Assembly: GCA_024635765.1 (NCBI GenBank)
Contig: JAGXIE010000191.1
Location: forward strand, 1 to 59,466
Source: Flavobacteriaceae bacterium
Lineage (GTDB): Bacteria; Bacteroidota; Bacteroidia; Flavobacteriales; Flavobacteriaceae
DNA: 59,466 bases
Direction: 5' to 3'
Every line of letters starts with the position of its first letter. The first letter of the stretch is position 1. The notes under the pieces are model-generated. The model saw only the letters and a list, made by a program, of their open reading frames with translations, ran no database searches and was not told where the DNA came from. This document shows, piece by piece, positions 18,074-26,971 of this stretch. Both the position numbers and the translations under genes were made by a program.

Positions 18074-18445
18074 TTATTTTTTTACAAATGTAACATTACA
18101 TTTCAATACCGACCTTCCGTCTTTAAAAGAAGTGGTGTTTTTTACCTTGACAGTTTGGTCTTCTATAGTAAAATGGAGATGGAAGACGATTATTGTTTCT
18201 TCTTCGGGGTTGACCAAATTCAAAAACTTGATATTGGAAGAGGATTGTAATAAAAGCGGATGTAAAAGATGGTTTTCCAAACCATTTTTAATTATTTGTA
18301 GCATGGCCACCCCAGGAGTCACAGGATATTTTGGGAAATGCCCTTTGTAAATAGCATGGTCCTTGTCAAGTTCTACCGTAAATTCTATCGTATTCGCATC
18401 GATTGTTTTTAGGTCTTGGACACTATAAAAATTATCTAAAAGCAT
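18074..18445 (-). CDS. FabZ-like hotdog protein keeping the catalytic His but not the Glu (ApeI-like)
   Basis: 123 residues, one hotdog domain of the FabA/FabZ dehydratase class. The loop GHFPKYPVTPGV contains the catalytic His36. In FabZ the residue after PGV-x-x-x is a Glu or Asp on the central helix; here it reads PGVAMLQIIKNG, with Gln50. Alone it would lack one of the two catalytic residues. The other hotdog gene of this cluster (25572-26027) shows the opposite pattern, so the two may form one heterodimeric dehydratase making the conjugated double bonds. The gap to the LolA-like gene upstream is 2 bases. Confidence 0.85.
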   Translation of the reverse strand: MLLDNFYSVQDLKTIDANTIEFTVELDKDHAIYKGHFPKYPVTPGVAMLQIIKNGLENHLLHPLLLQSSSNIKFLNLVNPEEETIIVFHLHFTIEDQTVKVKNTTSFKDGRSVLKCNVTFVKK

Positions 18446-18447
18446 CT

Positions 18448-19086
18448 TTAAATCTTGAATACTAAATCTGAAACCGTTGCGTTCAATTGTTTGTTTTTAA
18501 AAACAATCAATGTATAATCGTCATTTGGCTCAATTAATTTTACCTCATCAACTTGAGTGGATACCTGGTCAAATTTTAACTCAAAAGATGAAATGAATTT
18601 TTTGAGACGCTTATCTTTTGGAATGAATTTTACGAGATAATCACTGCCTATTTTAAAATAGGATATTTCGAATTGATTGTCATCAAACATATCACCTTTA
18701 ATACTGTTGACGATCAATGTATTCAAGCTTCGAAAGAGGCGATTTGAACTTAAGTCCATTTCGTCTTTTTTCCCTTCATTGTTGACGAGAAGCTTATCAT
18801 TCTTGAAAACTGCAGTATTTTTATAAGGGTTGAAATATTCCCATTTTACTAGGTTTGGTGCCTTAAAAGTTAACTCTCCTTCTGAAACAATCGGATCGTT
18901 AAGCACGCTCAGGTGCTTTGTTTGCTCAAAATCACTGACGATACTTTTAGTCGCTTGAGCCGTCTTTAGTACTTTTTCCTTAAATGATTTTTGTTCGCTT
19001 GAAGATAACCTTTCTTGAGCAGACATTTTCAGTCCGCCTATGCATATTAATAGGGCAAAAAGGGATATTGAAAATTTAGTGGTCAT
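18448..19086 (-). CDS. LolA-like outer-membrane lipoprotein carrier
   Basis: 212 residues with a signal peptide ending near KMSAQE, hence periplasmic. The body is LolA-fold: SIVSDFEQTKHLSVL, GELTFKAPNLVKWEYF and IEPNDDYTLIVF match the strand and helix pattern of LolA/LolB carriers. It overlaps the deacetylase gene by 11 bases. In an operon with an MMPL exporter and GT2-DUF2062 it is more likely a pigment or lipid carrier than the housekeeping LolA. Confidence 0.85.
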   Translation of the reverse strand: MTTKFSISLFALLICIGGLKMSAQERLSSSEQKSFKEKVLKTAQATKSIVSDFEQTKHLSVLNDPIVSEGELTFKAPNLVKWEYFNPYKNTAVFKNDKLLVNNEGKKDEMDLSSNRLFRSLNTLIVNSIKGDMFDDNQFEISYFKIGSDYLVKFIPKDKRLKKFISSFELKFDQVSTQVDEVKLIEPNDDYTLIVFKNKQLNATVSDLVFKI

Positions 19087-19843
19087 TCATCAATTCGTTA
19101 ATGGTTACCATTTGATACTTATGTTTTTTCAGGAATTGCAACAACTGTTCCAAAACAGTCCCAATATGTTCGTGAGTGTCATGAAGCAAAATGACAGAAC
19201 CCGGTTTGATGGACTTAAGAATCATATTCAGTATCATTTCAGGGTTTTTCAGTGCCTTATCAAATGGGCGGATGTTCCAGCCAATGACCACGTGCCCCGT
19301 TACCTTAAGGGCCTTTGCCAGATGTGGTGTGGTGACACCATAAGGTGGGCGAAACAGGTTTGGCTTTGTTCCAATGACCTTGAATATTACTTGATCAGTA
19401 TCTTTTAATTCTACCAACCAAGCTTCCGTTGATTTAAAACCAATCAAAGTGCTATGTGAATACGAATGGTTACCAACACTATGTCCATTAGCCACTATTT
19501 CCTCTAACAAATTAGGATGCTCTTCAACATGCTTTCCAATGCAGAAAAAAGTTGCTTTTGCATCAAAGTCCTTCAATAATTGGATTACTTTAGGTGTGTA
19601 ATTGGGATTTGGACCATCGTCAAAAGTAATCGCAACTTTTCTGTCTTCCATCTTTGAATTCGAGGTGAAAGCTTTTAGGAATAACCCCCAACTCATTGAA
19701 AAACTTCCAATCATAACAATCCAGAACCAACTCAAAAAAAGGAGAACGTACCACCATAGTGACACATAGAGGAACCCTTCGCCAATAAGAAGCAGACAAA
19801 AGATGGCCACCGCAGCATATGAGATGGTTTTGAAGTTTAGCAT
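19076..19843 (-). CDS. Polysaccharide-deacetylase (NodB) family membrane protein
   Basis: 255 residues. Two hydrophobic segments at about 5-60 anchor it, followed by a carbohydrate-esterase-4 domain with all motifs: ITFDDGPNP (Asp75, Asp76), HSVGNHSYSH (His126, His130), RPPYG and VILLHDTHE. This is a metal-dependent N- or O-deacetylase acting at the cell envelope. It overlaps its neighbours on both sides by 7 and 11 bases, so it belongs to the operon. It could trim the sugar placed by the GT2 enzyme; the true substrate is unknown. Confidence 0.87.
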   Translation of the reverse strand: MLNFKTISYAAVAIFCLLLIGEGFLYVSLWWYVLLFLSWFWIVMIGSFSMSWGLFLKAFTSNSKMEDRKVAITFDDGPNPNYTPKVIQLLKDFDAKATFFCIGKHVEEHPNLLEEIVANGHSVGNHSYSHSTLIGFKSTEAWLVELKDTDQVIFKVIGTKPNLFRPPYGVTTPHLAKALKVTGHVVIGWNIRPFDKALKNPEMILNMILKSIKPGSVILLHDTHEHIGTVLEQLLQFLKKHKYQMVTINELMNDH

Positions 19844-20862
19844 GATTTCAACAACATAAAACTATGATCACGACCTTTAAATTGATTATATAAAAGTATG
19901 GTTTTAATGTCTGATTTTGCAGTTTTATTTTGCAGTAAATTACTTGGGATCTCGCCTAATTTTAAGATTTCATAGGACAAAAATAATGCAAACCCCGAAG
20001 CTGTGAAAAACTCACCACTCCATTGCTTATGACTTAAAGTCGGAATCGTTTCTGGAAATACAGAAGCAAATTCATCATAAAAGGTATCGAAAGCATCGCC
20101 ATTAGCTCCCAATATTAGAGCGTCTATATCAGAAAAGGATAAGTTGTTTTGATGTAAAAAGGTATGGGTTTTTTTGGTGAGTGATTCTTGGGAAATGCTG
20201 CTGTAACCAATTACATCCACTAATTGAACACTTTCATTTTTATATTTTGAGGACAGTACAAAAAAAGAAGCGCCTTCGCCAATCGGACATTTAATGCCAT
20301 CGGGAGTTTTATCTTCCATCATCCGAACCGCATCTACAAATTCAGTTCCTAATTCGTCTACACCTCCCACCAGTATATTTGTTGCCTCGTCATTTTGCAA
20401 CATCAATTGTGCGTCCAATAACGCTGATTCAAATGACAGCGCGCCATGGACATAGGTATTATTATACGCTTTGCATTTTATACCCAACGCTATTTGTGCG
20501 CCGACAGTGTTATGTGTTGATTGGATAAAAGCGGTGGGCGTTAAGAATTCTTCCTCATTTGCAATCATCGCATTTAGAAATTTTTCAGTGTCTTCAATGC
20601 AGCCCATTCCCGTACCTATTAAGATGGCATCAGGTTGGGGAGTATTGGAAAGTTGAAGTGCTTTGGTTGCGGCGGCCACACCCATTTTAACACCTGTCGC
20701 CATGCGGCGCAAAGCGATAGGTGACATAAAATCTTTATAATTAGGATGAATTGCCTCAATTTTTTCTTGTGTAGGAGCTATCATTTCAAAATGTAGAACA
20801 TCAGACTCAAAAGTTGGTTGAGCAGATATGGATGTGGCACTATGAATGTAACATGGCTTCAT
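19837..20862 (-). CDS. Ketosynthase-fold chain-length-factor-like partner (ApeC-like)
   Basis: 341 residues of beta-ketoacyl synthase fold, but the active-site Cys is absent: the segment aligned to the Cys loop reads YNNTYVHGALSFES, with His139 where Cys should be. The nucleophile is lost, so this should be a chain-length-factor type subunit. It overlaps the full ketosynthase at 20859 by 4 bases (ATGA), which suggests translational coupling and a heterodimer. ApeC in described aryl-polyene systems is such a partner of ApeO. Confidence 0.8.
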   Translation of the reverse strand: MKPCYIHSATSISAQPTFESDVLHFEMIAPTQEKIEAIHPNYKDFMSPIALRRMATGVKMGVAAATKALQLSNTPQPDAILIGTGMGCIEDTEKFLNAMIANEEEFLTPTAFIQSTHNTVGAQIALGIKCKAYNNTYVHGALSFESALLDAQLMLQNDEATNILVGGVDELGTEFVDAVRMMEDKTPDGIKCPIGEGASFFVLSSKYKNESVQLVDVIGYSSISQESLTKKTHTFLHQNNLSFSDIDALILGANGDAFDTFYDEFASVFPETIPTLSHKQWSGEFFTASGFALFLSYEILKLGEIPSNLLQNKTAKSDIKTILLYNQFKGRDHSFMLLKSC

Positions 20863-22082
20863 GCTTTAGAAAAAATTAAAGTGGAACAGTTGCCTCCAAA
20901 TCCAAAAGAATTGGAAAGCACATGTTCTATTTTTTTTCGTTTCAGTGAGGTTGCAGGGACTAATCCAGTTTCTGGAATTTTTGTTTTGAAATTGAGGTTT
21001 GGAAAAACAGTTTGTTCTTGGATGGCCACTACTGAAAACACTGCTTCAATAACTCCAGCAGCAGCTAATGTATGACCAGTAAATGCTTTTGTGGAACTAA
21101 AGTCTGGGACCGTTTCGCCAAAAATGCGTTGGATGGCAATACTTTCAGATAGATCATTGTTAGGTGTGGCGGTACCGTGAGCATTCACATAATCGATTTG
21201 TGATGGAGCCAATCTTGAAATGTCCAGAGCCTTTTGCATTGCTAAAAAAGCACCTTCTCCAGTTTCTGAAGAAGCGGTTTGGTGAAAGGCGTCATTTGCA
21301 TTGCCATAACCAGTTACACGTGCCAGCACTTTTTTATTATCTTTTTCTACCAAATCGTCAGATTCCAGTACCAAATAGGCAGCAGCTTCACCAAGATTCA
21401 AGCCTTTCCGATCTGCGTCGAAAGGCGCGCAGGCTTCGGTAGACAGAATCATTAAGGTTTTAAAACCATTGATTGTAAATTTTGATAGTGCATCGGTTCC
21501 ACCTACAATGACGCGATCTAGTTTTCCGGCTGTTATTAAACGCGCTCCAAGCATAATCGCATTTGCAGCAGAGGAACAGGCGGTACTGATGGTCGTTACA
21601 AATCCAGTGATGTTGAGAACATCTGCAATTTTTTGTGTGCTGTCACCCACATAATGACTGGTAATAAATTTTTGTGTTTCGGGTTGGGTTTCAAAAACTT
21701 TAAAGTATCGTTCAGTCATATCCATGCCGCCCACGGACGTAGCAGATATAAAGCCAGTTCTTAATTCGTCATTATTCGAAATATCAGCATTGGCAGCGGC
21801 TTCTTTGGCCGCGACTAATCCCAATAAGGCTGTTCGTGTAAAGTTATTGTCTTTAGGAAGTTGAAGGATGCTGATAAGTTCCTCATTTGTAAAGCCAACT
21901 TCACCTACTTTAATCTGGCCCCCTTGTTTGGAGTTAATGTTTTTTAAATCACCAACTCCAGGTGTGGAAGATAACAAGGCTTTTCTATTCGCTTCTAGGT
22001 TGTTTCCAATAGCCGAAATGATTCCCATTCCAGTGATGGCAACACCCTTACTATTGGTTTTATTTCGACTTGTGCTCGTCAA
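20859..22082 (-). CDS. Beta-ketoacyl-ACP synthase (FabF-like), complete Cys-His-His triad
   Basis: 407 residues. The triad is Cys169 in ISTACSSAANA, His302 in NAHGTATPNND and His337 in KAFTGHTLAAAG. The N-terminus (KGVAITGMGIISAIGN) starts the thiolase fold correctly. The only in-frame start before it is TTG at 22080-22082, lying inside the ACP gene (23-base overlap); the first ATG would delete the first strand. It elongates the ACP-bound polyene, probably with the Cys-less partner encoded right after it. Confidence 0.9.
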   Translation of the reverse strand: MTSTSRNKTNSKGVAITGMGIISAIGNNLEANRKALLSSTPGVGDLKNINSKQGGQIKVGEVGFTNEELISILQLPKDNNFTRTALLGLVAAKEAAANADISNNDELRTGFISATSVGGMDMTERYFKVFETQPETQKFITSHYVGDSTQKIADVLNITGFVTTISTACSSAANAIMLGARLITAGKLDRVIVGGTDALSKFTINGFKTLMILSTEACAPFDADRKGLNLGEAAAYLVLESDDLVEKDNKKVLARVTGYGNANDAFHQTASSETGEGAFLAMQKALDISRLAPSQIDYVNAHGTATPNNDLSESIAIQRIFGETVPDFSSTKAFTGHTLAAAGVIEAVFSVVAIQEQTVFPNLNFKTKIPETGLVPATSLKRKKIEHVLSNSFGFGGNCSTLIFSKA

Positions 22083-22317
22083 TATAAGTGGCTAAAACTG
22101 AAATGGATTTGAAAATTTCCTTGCCTTCTTTGGGATCTGTCAATTGTATTCCGTAGTCTTTGTCTAGCATCACAATTAATTCCAGTGCGTCTATGGAATC
22201 CAATCCCAAACCATCCCCAAAGAGCGCATCGTTATCATCAATATCTGTAATTGATATATCTTCTAAATTTAAAATTTCTATAATTCTTTCTTTGAGTTCT
22301 TTCTTTAGCTCCGTCAT
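22060..22317 (-). CDS. Acyl carrier protein of the aryl-polyene cluster
   Basis: 85 residues, four-helix ACP with the phosphopantetheine site GLGLDSIDALEL (Ser41). Acidic helix II and the IQLTD segment are as in type II synthase carriers. It overlaps the ketosynthase gene by 23 bases. No phosphopantetheinyl transferase lies in this cluster; the one at 57989 might load it. Confidence 0.9.
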   Translation of the reverse strand: MTELKKELKERIIEILNLEDISITDIDDNDALFGDGLGLDSIDALELIVMLDKDYGIQLTDPKEGKEIFKSISVLATYIDEHKSK

Positions 22318-22326
22318 TTGGGTATT

Positions 22327-22947
22327 CTATTTATTTTGGAATAATCCGTCGATCTCCTCTGGTGAATGTGCAATATTACCACTTTCTGACACCAAATATA
22401 AGAAAGCTTCGTAATTTTTGTCATCAAAATCTACCCATCCACATAGTACTTTTTTAGCTTTCTTGTTTTTGAGTAAATATTCGGTGTTGATATGTAGATG
22501 ATTTGCACTGAATTTATCAAAGATAAAAAAACTGTTTTCTGAATGCAGCTGATGTTTGATGCTGATTTCGCCGATGCAGATATTTGGTAAAGTGTACACA
22601 AAAATTGATGGACTTGGATAGTAATTGTCCTTATCGGAAATTGATATTTGATGTTTCCTGTCGGTGTCTAAACTAGATGCTTTGTTTGATAAAACAATCG
22701 CGATATTTTCTGGCTCACTAGATTGAGACGCATTTTCTTTCAATAAGATATCAGATGCTAAAAAGGCCAGTTTGCTTAAATTATCCATTTTGTAGAATTT
22801 TGGATACTTCGTTTCTAAATGAATCGCCGCAGATTTGATAAATCTCGAAAACTCTTGATCTTCGCTATAGAAAACAGTTTGGCCGTTTAGAGAAACCGTA
22901 TTTTTTTTGATATGGCAATAGGAGTGTATGTAATATGTTTGATTCAA
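22327..22947 (-). CDS. Short ketosynthase-like protein of unknown role
   Basis: 206 residues, about half a ketosynthase. FYKMDNLSKLAFLASDILL and IAIVLSNKASSLDTDRKHQ look like the N-terminal strands and helix of a ketosynthase, and FVYTLPNICIGEISIKHQLHS like the region before the Cys loop. At the Cys position it reads SENSFFIFD, so no nucleophile. The C-terminal half of the fold, with both His residues, is missing. Similar small proteins occur in flavobacterial polyene clusters and are often loosely labelled 3-oxoacyl-ACP synthase. It may be a structural partner. The gap to the ACP gene is 9 bases. Confidence 0.62.
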   Translation of the reverse strand: MNQTYYIHSYCHIKKNTVSLNGQTVFYSEDQEFSRFIKSAAIHLETKYPKFYKMDNLSKLAFLASDILLKENASQSSEPENIAIVLSNKASSLDTDRKHQISISDKDNYYPSPSIFVYTLPNICIGEISIKHQLHSENSFFIFDKFSANHLHINTEYLLKNKKAKKVLCGWVDFDDKNYEAFLYLVSESGNIAHSPEEIDGLFQNK

Positions 22948-22953
22948 ATCGAT

Positions 22954-24012
22954 TTATTTTTTACAAACAAGCATTGTATGGAAATCACCAATCGCATGAT
23001 CTTTTATAATATTTAAACCCGCTTTATGAATGAGTTTTTCAAAAACGCTGGAGCGATACATTTTACTATTTCCGTTCGCCATGACTGTAAAGTATAAGGA
23101 GGTCGCTTCCAAGACGAACTTGGCATTATCGAATTTTTGTCTATCTGTAAAGGTTTCAATAATTATGAGTTTTGTTTCAGAATCCATGGAAGCTACACAG
23201 GTTTTGAGGATTTTGACAATTTCATCTTCCGAAAAACAATCGAGGAATTGGCTCATCCAAATGACATCTGCTCCTTTCGGAATTTGCGGATGATCATGTA
23301 GCCAATTGATTTCATGACCTGTAACACGCTTGCCAAAACCCTTTTCCTTAATATTTGATAAGGCTTTTTTAAGTTGCCCTGGCAAATCGAAAATAGAGAT
23401 TTCCACTTGTTCATCGTAATTGAAGCATTGCAATGCAAATTTTCCTGTATTACCTCCAATATCGAAAATGGTTTTAGGTTGATTTTTAAAGACATGCTCC
23501 AGTGCTTCTTCAAATATACCATCAGAATAATGATGATCAAATTCAAACCAGGACTTTTGCACTTCAGGCGTCAATTGAGATAAGCCGTCATAAATAGTAT
23601 CCCATTCACCAAGCTCTTTTAAACCTTCAGGTTTTCCAGTTTTAATTGCGTCATTCAAATGAAACAGACCTTGATAACAGACATCATTCGTGAAATTTAT
23701 ATTTACCTCAACGGTTTTGTTGTAATTCAGAAAATAGCCTGTTTTGGTCAGCTCAAACTGTCCTTCTGAATTTTTTGTGACGATATCGTAGCTTTCCGCG
23801 ATCTCTAACAAAACGCCTAATCCATACTCACTCACAGTTAATGCTTTTGAAATTTGCGGAATGGTGAGACCACCGTTTAATCGTTTGTCAAAAATTAGGT
23901 CAAAAACCCCCAATTTCCGCAGTGAAACAGTCGTTTGAAATATAAACGGCGCAAAGGCTATTTTTTGAGCTTCTTGTAATGCATCGATGGCTCTGATGGT
24001 TTTTTTTGTCAT
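22954..24012 (-). CDS. SAM-dependent methyltransferase with winged-helix dimerisation domain
   Basis: 352 residues. The first 100 residues are a winged-helix domain as in plant-type and polyketide O-methyltransferases (GGLTIPQISKALTVSEYGLG). The Rossmann part has TIFDIGGNTGKFALQ (motif I, about 176-190), VTGHEINWLHD and VIWMSQFLDCFSEDE. It overlaps the ketosynthase at 24009 by 4 bases. In described aryl polyenes a methyltransferase modifies the aryl head (O- or C-methyl). The target atom is not visible from sequence. Confidence 0.86.
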   Translation of the reverse strand: MTKKTIRAIDALQEAQKIAFAPFIFQTTVSLRKLGVFDLIFDKRLNGGLTIPQISKALTVSEYGLGVLLEIAESYDIVTKNSEGQFELTKTGYFLNYNKTVEVNINFTNDVCYQGLFHLNDAIKTGKPEGLKELGEWDTIYDGLSQLTPEVQKSWFEFDHHYSDGIFEEALEHVFKNQPKTIFDIGGNTGKFALQCFNYDEQVEISIFDLPGQLKKALSNIKEKGFGKRVTGHEINWLHDHPQIPKGADVIWMSQFLDCFSEDEIVKILKTCVASMDSETKLIIIETFTDRQKFDNAKFVLEATSLYFTVMANGNSKMYRSSVFEKLIHKAGLNIIKDHAIGDFHTMLVCKK

Positions 24013-25157
24013 GTTCTAACTTTTTTAAAAATCGCGGCGGTGTTGCAGCCACCAAATCCAGATGCCGTTTTTAAGAAGATGTTTAAGTTTCTTTTAGTTG
24101 TTTTTTTAATGATATTCATTGGTTTTGAAACACCCAAGGAATCATATCCAGCGGAAGCGAACAAGGTATTTCTGTACAACGAATGCATTCCGATAATGGT
24201 TTCGAGCAACCCGGAAGCTCCTAATGTGTGTCCAAAATAGCCTTTTAAGCTATTCAATGGAACCTCTTGCAAATTTAAGCGATTTATCGCAATCGCTTCC
24301 ATTTCATCATTGAAAAACGTGGCCGTGCCATGCGCAGAGATATAGTCAAGTTCTTCGGCTTGAACATTAGCCTCCTCCATCGCTTTTGAAATGCTTCGAT
24401 ACAATCCCTCACCTGTTCTAGAAGGACCCGAAATATGGTTGGCGTCGTTACAGGATGCCTCACCTATCAATTCTACAGACTCATCAGCTAACTGATTTTC
24501 ATCAGAAGTTACAAGTATGGATGCGGCAACTTCGCCAAGATTGATACCTGCACGATTAATTGAGTAGGGTTTGCAAGGCATATTGCTCAAGGCCTGAAAT
24601 GAGTTGAATCCTGAAAGTACAAATTCTGAAACCAAATCACCACCAACGATGAAGACCTGTTGGTAAACCCCTTGTTGAATGTATCGATTGGCGACAGAAA
24701 TTGCCAACAGTCCAGAGACGCAAGCATTAGAAACTATAATAGCATCATTTTTAAAAGCGAAATACGATTTTATAACCGTTCCTAATTCATTTAAATAAGC
24801 CCTATGATGCGGAAACTCTGATGTCGCTTCCAGAGCATCAATATTCCCTTTGGTAGTAGAAATAATCAAACCTACGTTCTCATTTAATTCGAGATTGGAT
24901 TTTTTGATAATCGCATGCAATGAAGCAATCATCATTTTTTCCAATCTTGTGTAACTATCATCAAGATGTAATTGAATTGAAACTTTTTCCAAATGTTTTG
25001 GATCAATGATCGAGGCACAAATCGGCTGGGAAAAGAGACCTTTATTATTTATAACCGCAAGGCCTGTTTTTTCATTTTCGATAGCCTCCACGACCGATTG
25101 GCTATCAAAGCCAAGTGACGACATTATATTATTATATGACAGATAGGTTTTAGCCAT
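24009..25157 (-). CDS. Beta-ketoacyl-ACP synthase, complete triad
   Basis: 382 residues. Cys146 in IVSNACVSGLLA, His276 in SAHGTATFFND and His310 in LKGYFGHTLGASG form the full triad. A second complete ketosynthase in the cluster agrees with the ApeO and ApeR pair of known aryl-polyene systems, one for initiation and one for extension; which is which cannot be told here. It overlaps the thioesterase gene by 8 bases. Confidence 0.9.
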   Translation of the reverse strand: MAKTYLSYNNIMSSLGFDSQSVVEAIENEKTGLAVINNKGLFSQPICASIIDPKHLEKVSIQLHLDDSYTRLEKMMIASLHAIIKKSNLELNENVGLIISTTKGNIDALEATSEFPHHRAYLNELGTVIKSYFAFKNDAIIVSNACVSGLLAISVANRYIQQGVYQQVFIVGGDLVSEFVLSGFNSFQALSNMPCKPYSINRAGINLGEVAASILVTSDENQLADESVELIGEASCNDANHISGPSRTGEGLYRSISKAMEEANVQAEELDYISAHGTATFFNDEMEAIAINRLNLQEVPLNSLKGYFGHTLGASGLLETIIGMHSLYRNTLFASAGYDSLGVSKPMNIIKKTTKRNLNIFLKTASGFGGCNTAAIFKKVRT

Positions 25158-25575
25158 CCAACAAATTGTGTTTTTGTTTCCAGTCTTTGAAAAAATCTGG
25201 ATTGATTAGCATCATTTCACCTGATTCAATCGTTGTAAAAACCTGTATGGTTTCTCCCTTACATACAATTTCTCCTAGCTCGTTTTTGATGGTATAATTA
25301 AATATAATTTTAGCAGCTCGGCTGTTCGCAAAGGTAGTTTCGACCGTCATCACATCACCATATTTCAATGGTAAAAGGTGCTCGGTTGCAGTCTTTACAA
25401 TAGGAACTGCATACCCTTCCTTTTTAATATCGAGATAGGAAATTCCAAATTGCTTTCCAAAGTCTTCACGAGCTTCTTCAAAATAAGAGATATAATGGCC
25501 ATGCCAAACAATTCCTAAAGAATCGACTTCATTGAAACGTACGGATATTTGATGTATGGATGAGAGTGTTTTCAT
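25150..25575 (-). CDS. Acyl-CoA/ACP thioesterase, 4-hydroxybenzoyl-CoA thioesterase type
   Basis: 141 residues, single hotdog. RFNEVDSLGIVWHGHYISYF has the catalytic Asp (Asp18) and the usual HxxY segment, followed by FEEAREDF. It releases or edits thioester-bound chains. Position between the dehydratase and ketosynthase genes, with overlaps of 4 and 8 bases, puts it in the polyene pathway. Confidence 0.87.
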   Translation of the reverse strand: MKTLSSIHQISVRFNEVDSLGIVWHGHYISYFEEAREDFGKQFGISYLDIKKEGYAVPIVKTATEHLLPLKYGDVMTVETTFANSRAAKIIFNYTIKNELGEIVCKGETIQVFTTIESGEMMLINPDFFKDWKQKHNLLDG

Positions 25576-26027
25576 TCGTTTTCTTTTAAAACCAAAGTCA
25601 TTTCAGCTGACGCAAGAATTTCATTTTTTAATTTTGCAACTACATACACATTGGTCATGTTGGCCATTTCAAAAGTGATTTCAACTGTGCTGGAAATAGT
25701 GTCATTTATTTTTGGCAACTGTTCAATTTTCAAATTTTTTATCGCTGCGATAAACCCTTCTCTGGCAGGTAAATTATGGATACTATATTTATAACCAGTC
25801 ATCAGTGCGGCGGTTTGTGCCATGTGTTCAATCAAACCAGTTTCGGCGAAATTGGGATTCTCAAGAAACATATTCGTTTCTAAAATAGTTAAAGTAGCGA
25901 TAGCCCTTTTTTCATTATAATAATGTAATCCATCGACCATCAATAATGGTTCGCGATGTGGAAGCAGTTTCTTGATGGATGCGGTATCTGTAATAGGTTC
26001 TTTAAGTAAGTTGTCATTTGGCATCAT
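25572..26027 (-). CDS. Dehydratase-fold hotdog protein keeping the Glu but not the His (ApeP-like)
   Basis: 151 residues. LLPHREPLLMVDG is the N-terminal FabZ-like block and GLIEHMAQTAA is the central helix with Glu67 at the catalytic acid position. The loop before it reads FLENPNFAETG and lacks the GHFPG His of FabZ. It is therefore the mirror image of 18074-18445, which has His and no Glu. FabZ builds its site from a His of one subunit and an acid of the other, so a heterodimer of the two gene products would own one intact site. It overlaps the acyltransferase gene by 14 bases. Confidence 0.83.
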   Translation of the reverse strand: MMPNDNLLKEPITDTASIKKLLPHREPLLMVDGLHYYNEKRAIATLTILETNMFLENPNFAETGLIEHMAQTAALMTGYKYSIHNLPAREGFIAAIKNLKIEQLPKINDTISSTVEITFEMANMTNVYVVAKLKNEILASAEMTLVLKENE

Positions 26028-26895
26028 CCCAAAAATCGTAAAAATTAAACCATTGTAGCGGATATTTCTTGACTATTTCAGTTACACTCATAGTATATTT
26101 CTCAAGCAAGTCTTGTGCATTTCTCGATTTGATCTCTACACGTCGTGCATACAGATGATAATGACGTTTCGGTTCGCGCATCACATATACAAAGAGTACA
26201 GGAACATCCAATCGACTTCCTAAATGAAATGGGCCCATGGGAAATTTTGCTGTTTTTCCCAAAAAATCAGCTTCCATACATTTCGTATTTTCAAGATATC
26301 TATCACCGGAAATACAGATAATCCTGTTTTGTGCCAGTGCGGCATTGATTTCAAAAATATGTGACAAATCATCTTTTACGATGATAAACTGCATTTCATC
26401 TTTTTTTAAGTATTGATTAAGATAATCCTTGATGTGCTGATGATCTTGGTCTGTAATCACAATACTTATAGAGGCATCTGTCAAACGACCTTTGAAAAAA
26501 TATTGTGCCAATTCAAAATTGCCAATGTGGCCGCTTATTAAGATTCCTCCCTTTTTAAGTTTCAAAGCCTCTTGTATGAGGGGTTCCCCATCAAACTCAT
26601 AGGTGTAATCATCCCTCAATCCAGCGGAGATCGCTATTTTATCAATCAAGGTCTGCCCGAAAACATAATATGCTTTGTAAATGCTTATAGTCGTTTTGAG
26701 CCTAGAATAGTTGAGACGTTTTCTAAAATAGAATCGAAGACCACGCACATTTTTCCTAGAGAATAAACAAAAATAGGGAACAGGCAAATGCATCAAGTTG
26801 TAAGCCGCTTGAATGCCAAAATTCTTGATAAAGAAAATAAAGACTTTAAATCCGAAAACGGTGCCTCTTGATTTTCCGTCCCATTCCGTTGCCAT
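26014..26895 (-). CDS. Lysophospholipid/lipid A-type acyltransferase (HtrB/LpxL family)
   Basis: 293 residues, LpxL-like. SGHIGNFELAQYFF holds the H-x4-E catalytic motif, ICISGDRYLE and GPFHLGSRLDVPVLFVYV are the next family blocks. An N-terminal hydrophobic segment (VFIFFIKNFGIQAAYNLMH) anchors it. Acyltransferases of this kind occur in aryl-polyene clusters (ApeD-like) and could join the polyene to a lipid. It may instead act on lipid A, but the operon position favours the former. Confidence 0.86.
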   Translation of the reverse strand: MATEWDGKSRGTVFGFKVFIFFIKNFGIQAAYNLMHLPVPYFCLFSRKNVRGLRFYFRKRLNYSRLKTTISIYKAYYVFGQTLIDKIAISAGLRDDYTYEFDGEPLIQEALKLKKGGILISGHIGNFELAQYFFKGRLTDASISIVITDQDHQHIKDYLNQYLKKDEMQFIIVKDDLSHIFEINAALAQNRIICISGDRYLENTKCMEADFLGKTAKFPMGPFHLGSRLDVPVLFVYVMREPKRHYHLYARRVEIKSRNAQDLLEKYTMSVTEIVKKYPLQWFNFYDFWDDAK

Positions 26896-26971
26896 TTATA
26901 ACATTGAGGTTATGCTTATCTTAAGCGTATTGATACTAGACATTGTTGTAGACAAATTTACGCTTATTTCA

